A stretch of DNA of 64,000 bases from Vibrio diazotrophicus (GTDB taxonomy: Bacteria; Pseudomonadota; Gammaproteobacteria; Enterobacterales; Vibrionaceae): the NCBI RefSeq assembly GCF_038452265.1, contig NZ_CP151842.1:1922001-1986000 (forward strand), written 5' to 3'. The notes beneath the pieces are model-generated. The model was given only the letters and a program-made list of their open reading frames with translations. It had not been told where the DNA came from and searched no databases. Positions 7,111 to 14,891 of this stretch are shown one piece after another (positions within the stretch are counted from its first letter, which is position 1; every line of letters begins with the position of its first letter). The position numbers and the translations under genes are program-made.

Positions 7111-8316
7111 TGTATTAGTTCCGACTAGATCTGACACTTCAATTTGAAAAGAAGAGAGTTACCCACTTTGATTAAAGGTGCTTAATCACTAATCAAAGAC
7201 AAAAAGAGGTAACTCTCATGCTTCATACTAGCAATCCAATTATCAAACACAAAGCGGGCCTTCTCAATCTTGCAGAAGAACTCGGTAATGTATCTAGAGC
7301 CTGTAAGGTTATGGGGGTATCAAGAGATACTTTCTACCGTTATCAAGAGTTGGTTGAGACGGGGGGTATTGATGCTCTGATTAACCGTAGCCGAAGAGCA
7401 CCGAATTTGAAGAACCGTGTTGATAGTGAAACTGAGCAAGCCGTTATCAAATACGCCATCGACTTCCCAGCTCATGGACAAGTTAGAACGAGTAATGAAT
7501 TACGTAAATTGGGAGTGTTTATCTCTCCAAGTGGCGTACGCTCAATCTGGCTTCGCAATGACCTAGAGAACTTCAAGAAACGTCTTATCGCACTGGAGAA
7601 ACAGGTCGCAGAGAACGGTATTATCCTAACAGACGAGCAAGTTGCGGCTCTTGAGCGTAAGAAGCACGATGATGAGGCTTGTGGTGAGATAGAAACAGCG
7701 CATCCAGGTTATCTCGGCTCTCAAGACACATTCTATGTTGGCAACTTGAAAGGTGTTGGTCGCATCTATCAACAAACCTTCGTTGATACCTACAGTAAAG
7801 TCGCCTTTGCCAAGCTCTACACAACGAAAACACCAATCACCGCAGCGGATATATTGAATGATAAGGTTCTACCGTTCTTTGAGGCGCATGAACTGCCAAT
7901 GCTGCGAATCTTGACTGACCGAGGCACTGAATACTGTGGTCGTGTTGAGCAGCACGATTACCAGCTCTACCTAGCCATTAATGATATCGACCACACGAAA
8001 ACTAAAGCGATGTCACCACAAACAAATGGTATCTGCGAGCGCTTCCACAAGACCATATTGAATGAGTTCTACCAAGTGACATTCAGAAAGAAACTGTATG
8101 GTTCTATCGAAGAGTTGCAGAAAGATCTGGACGAATGGATGGACTACTACAACAATCACCGTACTCATCAAGGAAAAATGTGCTGTGGCAGAACGCCGAT
8201 AGAAACATTAGAGGATGGGAAATCAATCTGGGCTGAAAAGAATCTAGCCCAGATATAATCTGACAGGCACCAAGTCGAAAAGTGGGTAACTGTCAGATCA
8301 GGTCTGAATTAGTACA
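7111..8316 (+). mobile_element. IS481-family insertion sequence, complete
   Basis: The ends are imperfect inverted repeats beginning TGTATTAGTTCCGAC on the left and, reversed, TGTACTAATTCAGAC on the right; both continue into GATCTGACA. A perfect 7-bp target duplication ATTCATG flanks the element (7104-7110 and 8317-8323). The length is 1,206 bp with a single transposase. It splits a DUF2971 gene, and the split gene independently confirms the boundaries because excision restores the frame. Confidence 0.93.
7218..8258 (+). CDS. IS481-family transposase
   Basis: This 346-residue transposase has an N-terminal helix-turn-helix ('NVSRACKVMGVSRDTFYR') and an rve-type DDE integrase core: Asp in 'FVDTYSK', Asp in 'ILTDRGTEYCG' and Glu in 'NGICERFHKT', then 'NNHRTHQG'. 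Length and spacing match the single-ORF IS481 group. The start ATG at 7218 follows AGAGGT. No frameshift is seen, so the element may still move. Confidence 0.95.
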   Translation: MLHTSNPIIKHKAGLLNLAEELGNVSRACKVMGVSRDTFYRYQELVETGGIDALINRSRRAPNLKNRVDSETEQAVIKYAIDFPAHGQVRTSNELRKLGVFISPSGVRSIWLRNDLENFKKRLIALEKQVAENGIILTDEQVAALERKKHDDEACGEIETAHPGYLGSQDTFYVGNLKGVGRIYQQTFVDTYSKVAFAKLYTTKTPITAADILNDKVLPFFEAHELPMLRILTDRGTEYCGRVEQHDYQLYLAINDIDHTKTKAMSPQTNGICERFHKTILNEFYQVTFRKKLYGSIEELQKDLDEWMDYYNNHRTHQGKMCCGRTPIETLEDGKSIWAEKNLAQI

Positions 8317-9143
8317 ATTCATGCTCCCAACGCCAGTCCAAAGTTTTTGTATAAATTATTGCCGTTATCTTTTCATGTGTAGACGCTTGCCTATCTCCAA
8401 ATAATGCGTTTTCAATAAACACTTGAGCATTCTTGTATAAGGCGGGTCTATATTCTTGATAATTCACTTGTTTAAAGAGCTGAAACTTTGAGTCTTTTTC
8501 AATATTAGGTTCAATTCGTAAGGCAATTCCTTTATGCATCTCTGCATATCTAGTCCACATATATTCTGAATTGAGTGTTGTAGTAACACAAAGCACTCTG
8601 TAGTCTTGCATTGATTCATTTAGTTCATCTATAAACCCTTTGGTAAACTTTATTGAAGCTTCAACTTCATTTTCGATCGGCTGTAGCCCCTTAATTTCTG
8701 CCAAAAGACTTGGGTCTCGCTTCAATATAGACTGCATTTGAGTAACTTGTTCCTTCATCGGTGATGGGCAAGTAACAGGCGTATTCAAGTTATTAATTAA
8801 AACTTCAGGCATAACGTGCGTAAGGTTTAGTAACTCATTTTCCAACTTTCCCTCAAAAATACTTCCAACTGTCAAGTCTTCTAAGTCATTAAAATCAGTA
8901 GGTTTTGCAAACTTAAAAGTTCGATTACTTAAGGTTAAACGAGCACCCTCCACTCCTAGATACTTATACAACGGGGGAAGTTTGCCTTTGACATCGATAT
9001 TCTCTTTTAGGAAACGCCTTACTCTTTTCATCTCTATTTTTCTACCAACTCTTCCCATATCCCCCTCCTTAGCATCTCTCTCGGTAGTCACGAACAACAC
9101 TCATTATGACAACGTATAACCCAACCAACGCTGTGGAATAATT

Positions 9144-9740
9144 CTACGAAAAATGTTTAATACTATTAGGAGCTCTAATATGCCCCTTCGCCTCAAGGAG
9201 TTTTAAAAAATGGCTGTCAAATTGGGAAAGGCTATTCACGACCAAATCTTGATACGCAACCAAATACTCTACATGTGAATCCGATAATGTCTTCATTGTA
9301 TCGAGCTGAGAAAAAAGCCAAACAAAATTTACTTTCAGCGTTTTATTAGTAAACCAAAAAGGCATTAACCACTCATCTTCGTCTGACGTCAAAATATGTG
9401 ATAGAAATTCAAAATTGGTAGTTTGTCCGTTTGTGAGATTAAGATGGTTCTCAATTGCCCTAATGGTTTCTTTAGCTTTGTCTTTTGTGTCTCTTATGAC
9501 GTTTAATCTTACCTGACTGTCATGCATCTCCCGTTGCAATGTCAGCTGCTTATAGAGCAAATAGATAGTTAAGGCAGTCAAAATCGGAGCATAAATACCA
9601 CCAAAGGCACTCCCCATTTTTGCCCAATCATCGTGACTATCCCAAATACCGAAACCAAATTGGTATAAGTAAACTAGAATTGGGGAAATGAGTAGTAGTC
9701 CAGTACCACCCACCAGAATATATTTCATTAACGTTTTCAT
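9144..9740 (-). CDS. two-helix membrane protein, Abi-like
   Basis: The 198-residue protein has two N-terminal membrane segments (about residues 7-27 and 48-64) joined by a loop with 'DDWAKMGSAFGGIYAP', then a soluble helical cytoplasmic domain of about 130 residues. The 'W...G.AFGG...P.L..LT' segment resembles putative phage abortive-infection membrane proteins, which share this layout. No enzyme motif is visible. It lies between the DUF2971 gene and a small winged-helix gene on the same strand. A role in phage defence is an inference from layout and location. Confidence 0.6.
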   Translation of the reverse strand: MKTLMKYILVGGTGLLLISPILVYLYQFGFGIWDSHDDWAKMGSAFGGIYAPILTALTIYLLYKQLTLQREMHDSQVRLNVIRDTKDKAKETIRAIENHLNLTNGQTTNFEFLSHILTSDEDEWLMPFWFTNKTLKVNFVWLFSQLDTMKTLSDSHVEYLVAYQDLVVNSLSQFDSHFLKLLEAKGHIRAPNSIKHFS

Positions 9741-9802
9741 ATTAAGTGTATTTTTGATCTATCCCTAATCGACTAATACTATCAATTACGTTATTAGTTT
9801 CA

Positions 9803-10117
9803 TCAAACTTTTTTGTATATTAGCTCATCATCGATCTTAGAATATTTAAACTCTATTCCACCACACAAACGGCCTTTCCCCTCTCTTCCAAGGTAACCTT
9901 TGTCAACAAGCCCTTTTAACAGCGTGCTGCTGAAGTTTGGCGATATATCGCACCGCTCAGAAATTTCCACAGCTGTCACTTTCTCCCCTGCTTTGATCGC
10001 GTTAAGAACTTTCAGTTGTGTTTTGCTTGGTTTAACTAGTGCCACTTGATGTGGTGCTATGCGCGCAGCAGTTATAAGCGCCTCGTTTATTGGCTCGTTT
10101 TGGCATAAAAACGTCAT
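9803..10117 (-). CDS. small winged-helix (MarR-like) DNA-binding protein
   Basis: The 104-residue protein contains a winged helix-turn-helix at about residues 33-85: 'TQLKVLNAIKAGEKVTAVEIS' and 'SPNFSSTLLKGLVDKGYLGRE' are the recognition region and wing start of the MarR type. It lacks the dimerisation helices of full MarR proteins. It is first in the minus-strand island run next to the integrase stump and may regulate the genes after it. Target unknown. Confidence 0.65.
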   Translation of the reverse strand: MTFLCQNEPINEALITAARIAPHQVALVKPSKTQLKVLNAIKAGEKVTAVEISERCDISPNFSSTLLKGLVDKGYLGREGKGRLCGGIEFKYSKIDDELIYKKV

Positions 10118-10194
10118 GTCAGGCTTATCCCCTGTTATTCAGAATTAAAAATAGGTTACCGTTTGATCTGATTGATCATTTGGGTTGTGAAAAG

Positions 10195-10430
10195 TTATTT
10201 AAGTAGAGAACTAAAACAGGTTTGCCAGCACTTTTTTAGCCACAAATGGTAGGTATTTAAGGCTTGTGAGTTCTGTAGTTCGATGTGGGTATGAATGTAA
10301 GCTTGGTCTAGTTTGCCCATCGCATGGTTGAGTAGTGTTTCTGCAACGAGATAGTCAATACCAAGGTCAGCCCTGACAGTTCTCGCAATCTTCCCTAAAC
10401 CATGTGCAGACCATTTAAAAGTTATTATTT
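10195..10430 (-). pseudogene. tyrosine integrase, C-terminal stump
   Basis: Read on the minus strand, the frame gives 'WSAHGLGKIARTVRADLG', 'LVAETLLNHAMGKLDQ' and 'AYIHTH', the C-terminal catalytic region of P4-type phage integrases with the final Tyr nucleophile. The usual 'HDLR' has become 'HGLG', so the catalytic Arg is missing. Homology starts abruptly near 10,420 with no start codon, and the stop is at 10,195-10,197. The first 300 or so residues are gone. It marks the right edge of the accessory island and can no longer excise it. Confidence 0.85.
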
Positions 10431-10592
10431 TGTTAATACCAAATATAGTGATTACTATTAGATGATGAACCGAGAGGCGATAGTCTTATTGCTCTTTAGA
10501 GATAGTGGTCAAAGCTGAAGTAAGCCTCATAACAACACTCCGCGCAGTCTAACTTTGTGGCTGCACAAATATCAGTGAAGGGAACATAAGTT

Positions 10593-11108
10593 ATGCTCAA
10601 AGGATTACGAAACTTAACCGTGGTTATTACGCTGGCCGCTGCACCTATTGCGGTTGCTCAAACAATCACAATGACCGATTTAAACACCAATAAAAGCGCG
10701 GGTACTATTGAACTCTCTGAAAGCAAATACGGTGTCGTATTTACCCCTTATCTTTCAGGCATCACACCTGGGACACATGGATTCCATGTGCATACAAATC
10801 CCTCGTGTGACAGTACACAAAAAGATGGAAAAACTGTGCTAGGCGGCGGTGCTGGCGGTCATTACGACCCCAAAGGCACAGGTAAACATGGATATCCGTG
10901 GACAGATGATAATCACTTAGGTGACTTACCTGCGTTATACGTTGGAATGGATAATAAAGCCGTCCAGCCTGTAGTCGCTCCACGTATAAAACTTTCCGAC
11001 TTAAAAGGCAGAGCTCTGATGATTCACGCTGGTGGTGACAATCATTCTGATATGCCTTCTGCGCTAGGAGGTGGCGGCGCTCGTGTCGTTTGTGGTGTTA
11101 TAGATTAA
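10593..11108 (+). CDS. sodC: periplasmic Cu,Zn superoxide dismutase
   Basis: The 171-residue precursor has a signal peptide ending near AVA-Q (residue 22). Copper ligands are in 'HGFHVH', zinc-loop residues in 'GGHYDPKGTGKHG', and the last ligand and electrostatic loop in 'HAGGDNHSD'. The disulfide cysteines are in 'NPSCDS' and 'RVVCGV'. SodC dismutes superoxide in the periplasm. It is monocistronic and is the first intact chromosomal gene to the right of the island. Confidence 0.95.
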   Translation: MLKGLRNLTVVITLAAAPIAVAQTITMTDLNTNKSAGTIELSESKYGVVFTPYLSGITPGTHGFHVHTNPSCDSTQKDGKTVLGGGAGGHYDPKGTGKHGYPWTDDNHLGDLPALYVGMDNKAVQPVVAPRIKLSDLKGRALMIHAGGDNHSDMPSALGGGGARVVCGVID

Positions 11109-11178
11109 GGCGTTAACAACACAAAGGCTTTGCAATAATCGTCGAGGTTGCGTTAGCACCCTCGACAAATTTAAATCT

Positions 11179-12510
11179 TTATTGCTTCTGGCTTTGATGG
11201 CTTATATCCAACAAAACTTGGCAGATATCCTCAAATGTTGGTCGATCCATGATTTCAGGAGCCAAACACTGAGAAACCAGTGTGTCTAAATTATTTCTAA
11301 CATCTTCAGCTAATTCATCACAGCGCGCTATCAACTCTTCCAACAAACATCCGAATGCTCTTGCCTCTAAACGTTGCAACCTCGCCGCCTGATAAGGTTC
11401 TTCTGCATCAAAAAAGGAAGCTGCACCATAGTCACTCAGGAGTGCCTCGCCCGATGGCGTTGTCAGTATGTTGTGAGCATACAAATCGCCATGCATTACA
11501 CCCTGTTGATGAAGATGATTTACAGCATCCGCAATAGCACCTGCAACTTTAAATAACGCTGAAGTGGAAAACTGCTTGTCTGAGGAATAAACATCACGTG
11601 TACAAGATTCAAGACTTGGCGGCTGAGCCAAGTTATTAAACTCATTAGGGATAAGTTCCATTACAAGACCATCTGTACCGGAAGGATGATGCTGAATACG
11701 TCCAAGAGTCTGCGTTAAAGCATAATGTTGGCCAGCTTTCATAGTTGAGGCCATCTCGCACATTGGCAAACCATCACTGGTCATTGCGCCTTTAAACAGT
11801 TTAACGGCAACCGGATGGCTCACCTCTTCACTAGACAAACTAGCTCGATAGATCAAGCCTGATGCGCCTTCACCGAGCAACTCATTCATATCTAGTTGAT
11901 GCCAATTAATGCCCGTCATCGAGTATTCTAAAGCTTGTGTTTCCAAACGCTCTGTAAAAGGGTTTCCGGCATAAGCTAGCCAAGTTAACTTGGGCAAAGT
12001 GAATATCCACTCAGGCAGAGCTTCAAGCTGGTTCGCTGACATGCGGATCAATTCCAAACGATGGCAGAGAGCTAAAGATTCAGGCAAAGAGGAAAGCTGG
12101 TTTCCCGCCAACATCAGTTTCTGCAACCTAGAACATTGTCCAATGTTTTCAGGCAGGGATTGAACACGATTATCCGTCAAAATAAGCCAGCGCAGCTGGG
12201 CAGGTAAAGAGGCGGCGGGGACATCTGCAATCTGATTGGATTTAAAACCCACCATACTTAGCGAGTTGCATCGTCCTAGTACTTCGGGTAATTGCGTAAA
12301 TTGATTCTGTGAACAAAAAATAACTTTGAGATTGATGAGTTGTTCCAGATCATCTGGAAGTGACGAGAGTTGATTCCCTGTCAGGTCAAGAATCTCTAAC
12401 GTATCCGACAACGAGAAAATTTCGCGAGGAAACTCAGTTAAACCACAGGATAGCTTTAGTCGACGAAGACCTTGTAACTCTCCAGAGCGCAATTGTTCAA
12501 GTGTGTGCAT
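11179..12510 (-). CDS. leucine-rich-repeat protein kinase fusion
   Basis: The start is taken at the ATG at 12,510, although no strong ribosome binding site is seen and TTG at 12,525 is possible. Residues 1 to about 190 are seven or eight leucine-rich repeats ('LEILDLTGNQLSSLP' and similar). From about 205 follows a Ser/Thr-type kinase domain: glycine loop 'LGEGASGLIYRA', Lys in 'VAVKLFKG', catalytic loop 'MHGDLYAHNIL' and 'LSDYGAASF' in place of DFG. The Lys, loop Asp, Asn and DYG Asp are all present, so it may be active. No signal peptide or membrane segment is seen. It stands alone; substrate and ligand are unknown. Confidence 0.9.
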   Translation of the reverse strand: MHTLEQLRSGELQGLRRLKLSCGLTEFPREIFSLSDTLEILDLTGNQLSSLPDDLEQLINLKVIFCSQNQFTQLPEVLGRCNSLSMVGFKSNQIADVPAASLPAQLRWLILTDNRVQSLPENIGQCSRLQKLMLAGNQLSSLPESLALCHRLELIRMSANQLEALPEWIFTLPKLTWLAYAGNPFTERLETQALEYSMTGINWHQLDMNELLGEGASGLIYRASLSSEEVSHPVAVKLFKGAMTSDGLPMCEMASTMKAGQHYALTQTLGRIQHHPSGTDGLVMELIPNEFNNLAQPPSLESCTRDVYSSDKQFSTSALFKVAGAIADAVNHLHQQGVMHGDLYAHNILTTPSGEALLSDYGAASFFDAEEPYQAARLQRLEARAFGCLLEELIARCDELAEDVRNNLDTLVSQCLAPEIMDRPTFEDICQVLLDISHQSQKQ

Positions 12511-12731
12511 TATCAACCCGATCAAAAAGAAACACGCGGTAGCGGCGTTCCTAAATTCAAAAAGTGTTGGATTATAACTTAATCGCTTTGGTTACGTAAC
12601 ACGAAGCAAGCCATCGTAGCGAGAATCAGAACTGACTATTTTGGGTAGAGTTATACAGTAAGGACGAGCAATAGACTGATTTTATAACCCCACCCTTTAT
12701 CAGACAGTGGTTTCACCGTTTTAGGCTATAA

Positions 12732-12917
12732 CTAGTATCTCCCCATCCCATGGAACACTCCACCGAATAGAGCCATTAGTAACGAAATTATTAGGCTCAA
12801 AATAATGAAGGCTGGAATTGAGGCAATGGCAAACTTCACCATAAATACAACCATCGACATAAATGGCATTTTGATATCGACAACCGTCACTTCCTGTTTA
12901 CCGTTTTCTTGGGACAT
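12732..12917 (-). CDS. small single-pass membrane protein, 61 residues
   Basis: A clear GGAA ribosome binding site precedes the ATG at 12,917. The N-terminal 25 residues are polar, followed by one or two hydrophobic segments (about 17-33 and 36-53) and a short glycine-rich tail. No family is recognised. The gap to the LRR-kinase gene is about 200 bases and no shared role can be claimed. Confidence 0.6.
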   Translation of the reverse strand: MSQENGKQEVTVVDIKMPFMSMVVFMVKFAIASIPAFIILSLIISLLMALFGGVFHGMGRY

Positions 12918-13276
12918 AGCACTTTCCTTGCAATTAAAAATCAGTGATTACGTTAACGTAATCAGTTTAGTAGTTCTTTGATATAACTACGATTTTCATT
13001 TCAGTCAAAATTCAAAAAAATAAATATGGAGATGTGTTGCTTAACAATGCTACAAAGCTGGAGACACAGGGGGAAAGTACCTACAAATAAATACTTACTG
13101 AGTGTTTTGTTGATCTATAAACCTTCTTCACGCGATAGCCGTCTCAAAGCTTACATTCTACGTTCAGGTTTTATTAGCTACCAAAGCTCTCAGTGTTCAT
13201 TTATGTATACTGGCTCAACTGTTCTTATATCTCATTCAATGACTGCAACGCACAGAAAACTAATAGAGAGAAGCGA
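12918..13276. other. gap without a convincing gene
   Basis: About 360 bases of divergent upstream region between the 61-residue membrane gene and the next plus-strand gene. A plus-strand frame from 13,026 has no ribosome binding site and overlaps the real gene. I see no RNA or repeat. Confidence 0.4.
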
Positions 13277-13609
13277 ATGTTCAAAATACTACTCAAAATC
13301 GGAGTACTTTTTATCGTCGTCAGTGCGGCTGCCTACTTAGCAAAAATGAACTTCAGCTACTTAACCGAAATAGCACTTATCGATTACATCACCTACAGCG
13401 GTATCGTCTCATTGGCTATCGCCTTGCTTGCTTTTGATGGCAATCATCCTTCAAATCAACATTTTCTATCCATGATAGTGCACAGAGAGCTAGTGTCTAA
13501 AGTGAATGACCAACAAGATTACGTAAACCAAGTTAGTTTCTCTCTGTCTTTAGGGATAGTCGGTGTGATATTCATTTTCATCAGTGGTGTTATGGCATGG
13601 TTAAACTGA
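13277..13609 (+). CDS. membrane protein, 110 residues
   Basis: The ATG at 13,277 follows GAGAGAAG. The protein has three hydrophobic segments (about residues 3-22, 33-52 and 88-107) around a short polar loop. It overlaps the start of the next gene by 13 bases, so the two are translationally coupled and probably work together. Both share layout and size. Family not recognised. Confidence 0.6.
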   Translation: MFKILLKIGVLFIVVSAAAYLAKMNFSYLTEIALIDYITYSGIVSLAIALLAFDGNHPSNQHFLSMIVHRELVSKVNDQQDYVNQVSFSLSLGIVGVIFIFISGVMAWLN

Positions 13610-13947
13610 TTAAATATGTAATTCTGATTAATGCTCTGGCGATGCTGACAGTCTTTGTCCTATCCCATTATGTTGAGCAGTTTAAGACTACTCGGTTCGA
13701 AGATTTTCTATTCTATGTTGTGGTCGTAATATGGATTTTTGCAAAGCTGCTTTGGACAGGCGGTATGCACAGTAAAAATACTCGAATCGACGATGCAAAA
13801 ACCGATAGCGTGTATAGTATGGTCAAAGAGCACAATTTCGAACAAGAAGAGAAACAGCATTACAGACAAAATTATCAAGCAGGTTTCGTGCTGTTTATTG
13901 CAGGATTACCAGCTTTGATTATCGCTTTAGCAATGCATTTTCTTTAG
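13597..13947 (+). CDS. membrane protein, 116 residues, coupled to the gene upstream
   Basis: It starts inside the last codons of the 110-residue gene (ATG at 13,597). It has hydrophobic segments at about residues 5-23, 37-53 and 95-114, with a polar, charged cytoplasmic loop between the second and third ('KTDSVYSMVKEHNFEQEEK'). No known domain is recognised. The overlap supports both frames being real. Confidence 0.6.
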   Translation: MVKLIKYVILINALAMLTVFVLSHYVEQFKTTRFEDFLFYVVVVIWIFAKLLWTGGMHSKNTRIDDAKTDSVYSMVKEHNFEQEEKQHYRQNYQAGFVLFIAGLPALIIALAMHFL

Positions 13948-14005
13948 GCTCAGTGTATAACTCTCTATACATGTAAGAGGTAAGTATTACTGAGAGACCT
14001 AAGTC

Positions 14006-14236
14006 GTGAAAATAACCGAATTAAAACCCGATCCCCTTGTTTGCCCGTTGTGTGGTAAGCCCAACGCCTGTATCAACTTAGGCGCACTAGATATCAAGAA
14101 ATCCTGTTGGTGTAACGATCCCGCAATTTCCTTTCCCGAGGAATTGCTTTCGCGAATTCCACCAGAGCTAAGAAGAAAAGCATGCGTCTGTAGAACTTGT
14201 GTATTGAACTATCATATAGAGCAAAAACTAGGCTAA
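14006..14236 (+). CDS. cysteine-rich CWC-family protein
   Basis: The 76-residue protein reads GTG-first, with GAGAG about 12 bases upstream. It has 'CPLCGKPNAC', then 'SCWCND', then 'ACVCRTCV', the spacing of the small Cys_rich_CWC family, probably a metal-binding fold. Function in the family is unknown. It lies downstream of the two coupled membrane genes by about 60 bases. Confidence 0.8.
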   Translation: MKITELKPDPLVCPLCGKPNACINLGALDIKKSCWCNDPAISFPEELLSRIPPELRRKACVCRTCVLNYHIEQKLG

Positions 14237-14891
14237 TTCCCTACTCGTTTATAATTTGATAAAACACAAACGCTATTAAAAAACTGTTTTTCAGGTTGTA
14301 TAACAACATTATCTCTAGCACCTATAGAATGGATCACGTTGTTTTAATTAAATATAACTTCAATTACAAAACCTCATATCCGCACTATTAAAAATAAGAA
14401 ATAACCTCGTTAAAAACAGGAGTAAAATAGAGTAATAATTCTAAACCACCCTTTGTAGAATGTTTTAATAAAACCACAATTTTTTAGTGTTTAATTTTAG
14501 AGAAAAATATCAATGAGAAAAGCTAAAAACGATTGTAACCAAAAGAAACAAAGTAATACACACACAACAAAACCATTTCATCCAATTGATTTGTATAAAG
14601 TTATTAGTTAATCAACCTTAAATCAACCAAGTATTTGCTCTAAAATAATTTCTTTTTTACAAACACAAGCACTAATAAAACACTTGAAGAACAATATGCT
14701 ACACACATTCATATTTCAAACGTAGATATCTCTATTTCATCAGGATTAACATTTTATCGACATGCGCTTGTGTATTGATGCATATAGGGCGAAACGTTGC
14801 AGTTATTTTATTTATCACTTAAATTTAAACAAATAATAAGAAAAATAGATCGTCAGTGTTGTATTTGCATTTTTGTCACATGAGGTGATTT
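14237..14891. other. long AT-rich gap upstream of the chemoreceptor
   Basis: About 655 bases with many A/T runs and no credible reading frame. Such regions are often bound by H-NS and may carry the chemoreceptor promoter. I see no clear hairpin-plus-T-run sRNA, repeat or tRNA. An unannotated small RNA cannot be excluded by eye. Confidence 0.4.

Larger units (their letters stand above)
6892..9058 (-). pseudogene. DUF2971 protein gene, split by IS481
   Basis: Two minus-strand pieces form one gene. The 5' part (9058 to 8318) starts at an ATG preceded by AAGGAGG and encodes 'YKYL', 'FKFAKPTDFND' and 'VLCVTTTLNSEYMWTRYAEMHKGIAL', hallmarks of DUF2971. It breaks off at 'WRWEHE'. The 3' part (7104 to 6892) resumes exactly in frame as 'YRLAVPLF...LPFHPEELTELHLG'. 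Removing 7111-8316 and one copy of ATTCATG restores 'EHEYRL' and a protein of about 317 residues. DUF2971 proteins are uncharacterised and common in phage-defence and mobile regions. The insertion stops translation four codons after the break. Confidence 0.9.

Noticed and set aside
6892..7137. 81-codon minus-strand frame starting at a GTG inside the IS481 left end
   Set aside because: Its first codons are IS DNA. The rest is the in-frame 3' piece of the split DUF2971 gene, so it is not a separate gene.
7153..8295. Shorter IS481 boundaries based on AGTTACCC repeats
   Set aside because: A short internal repeat suggested these ends, but the outer TGTA repeats, the 7-bp duplication and restored DUF2971 frame fit 7111-8316 much better.
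13026..13340. 104-codon plus-strand frame
   Set aside because: No ribosome binding site, no recognisable protein features and overlap with the better-supported gene at 13,277.
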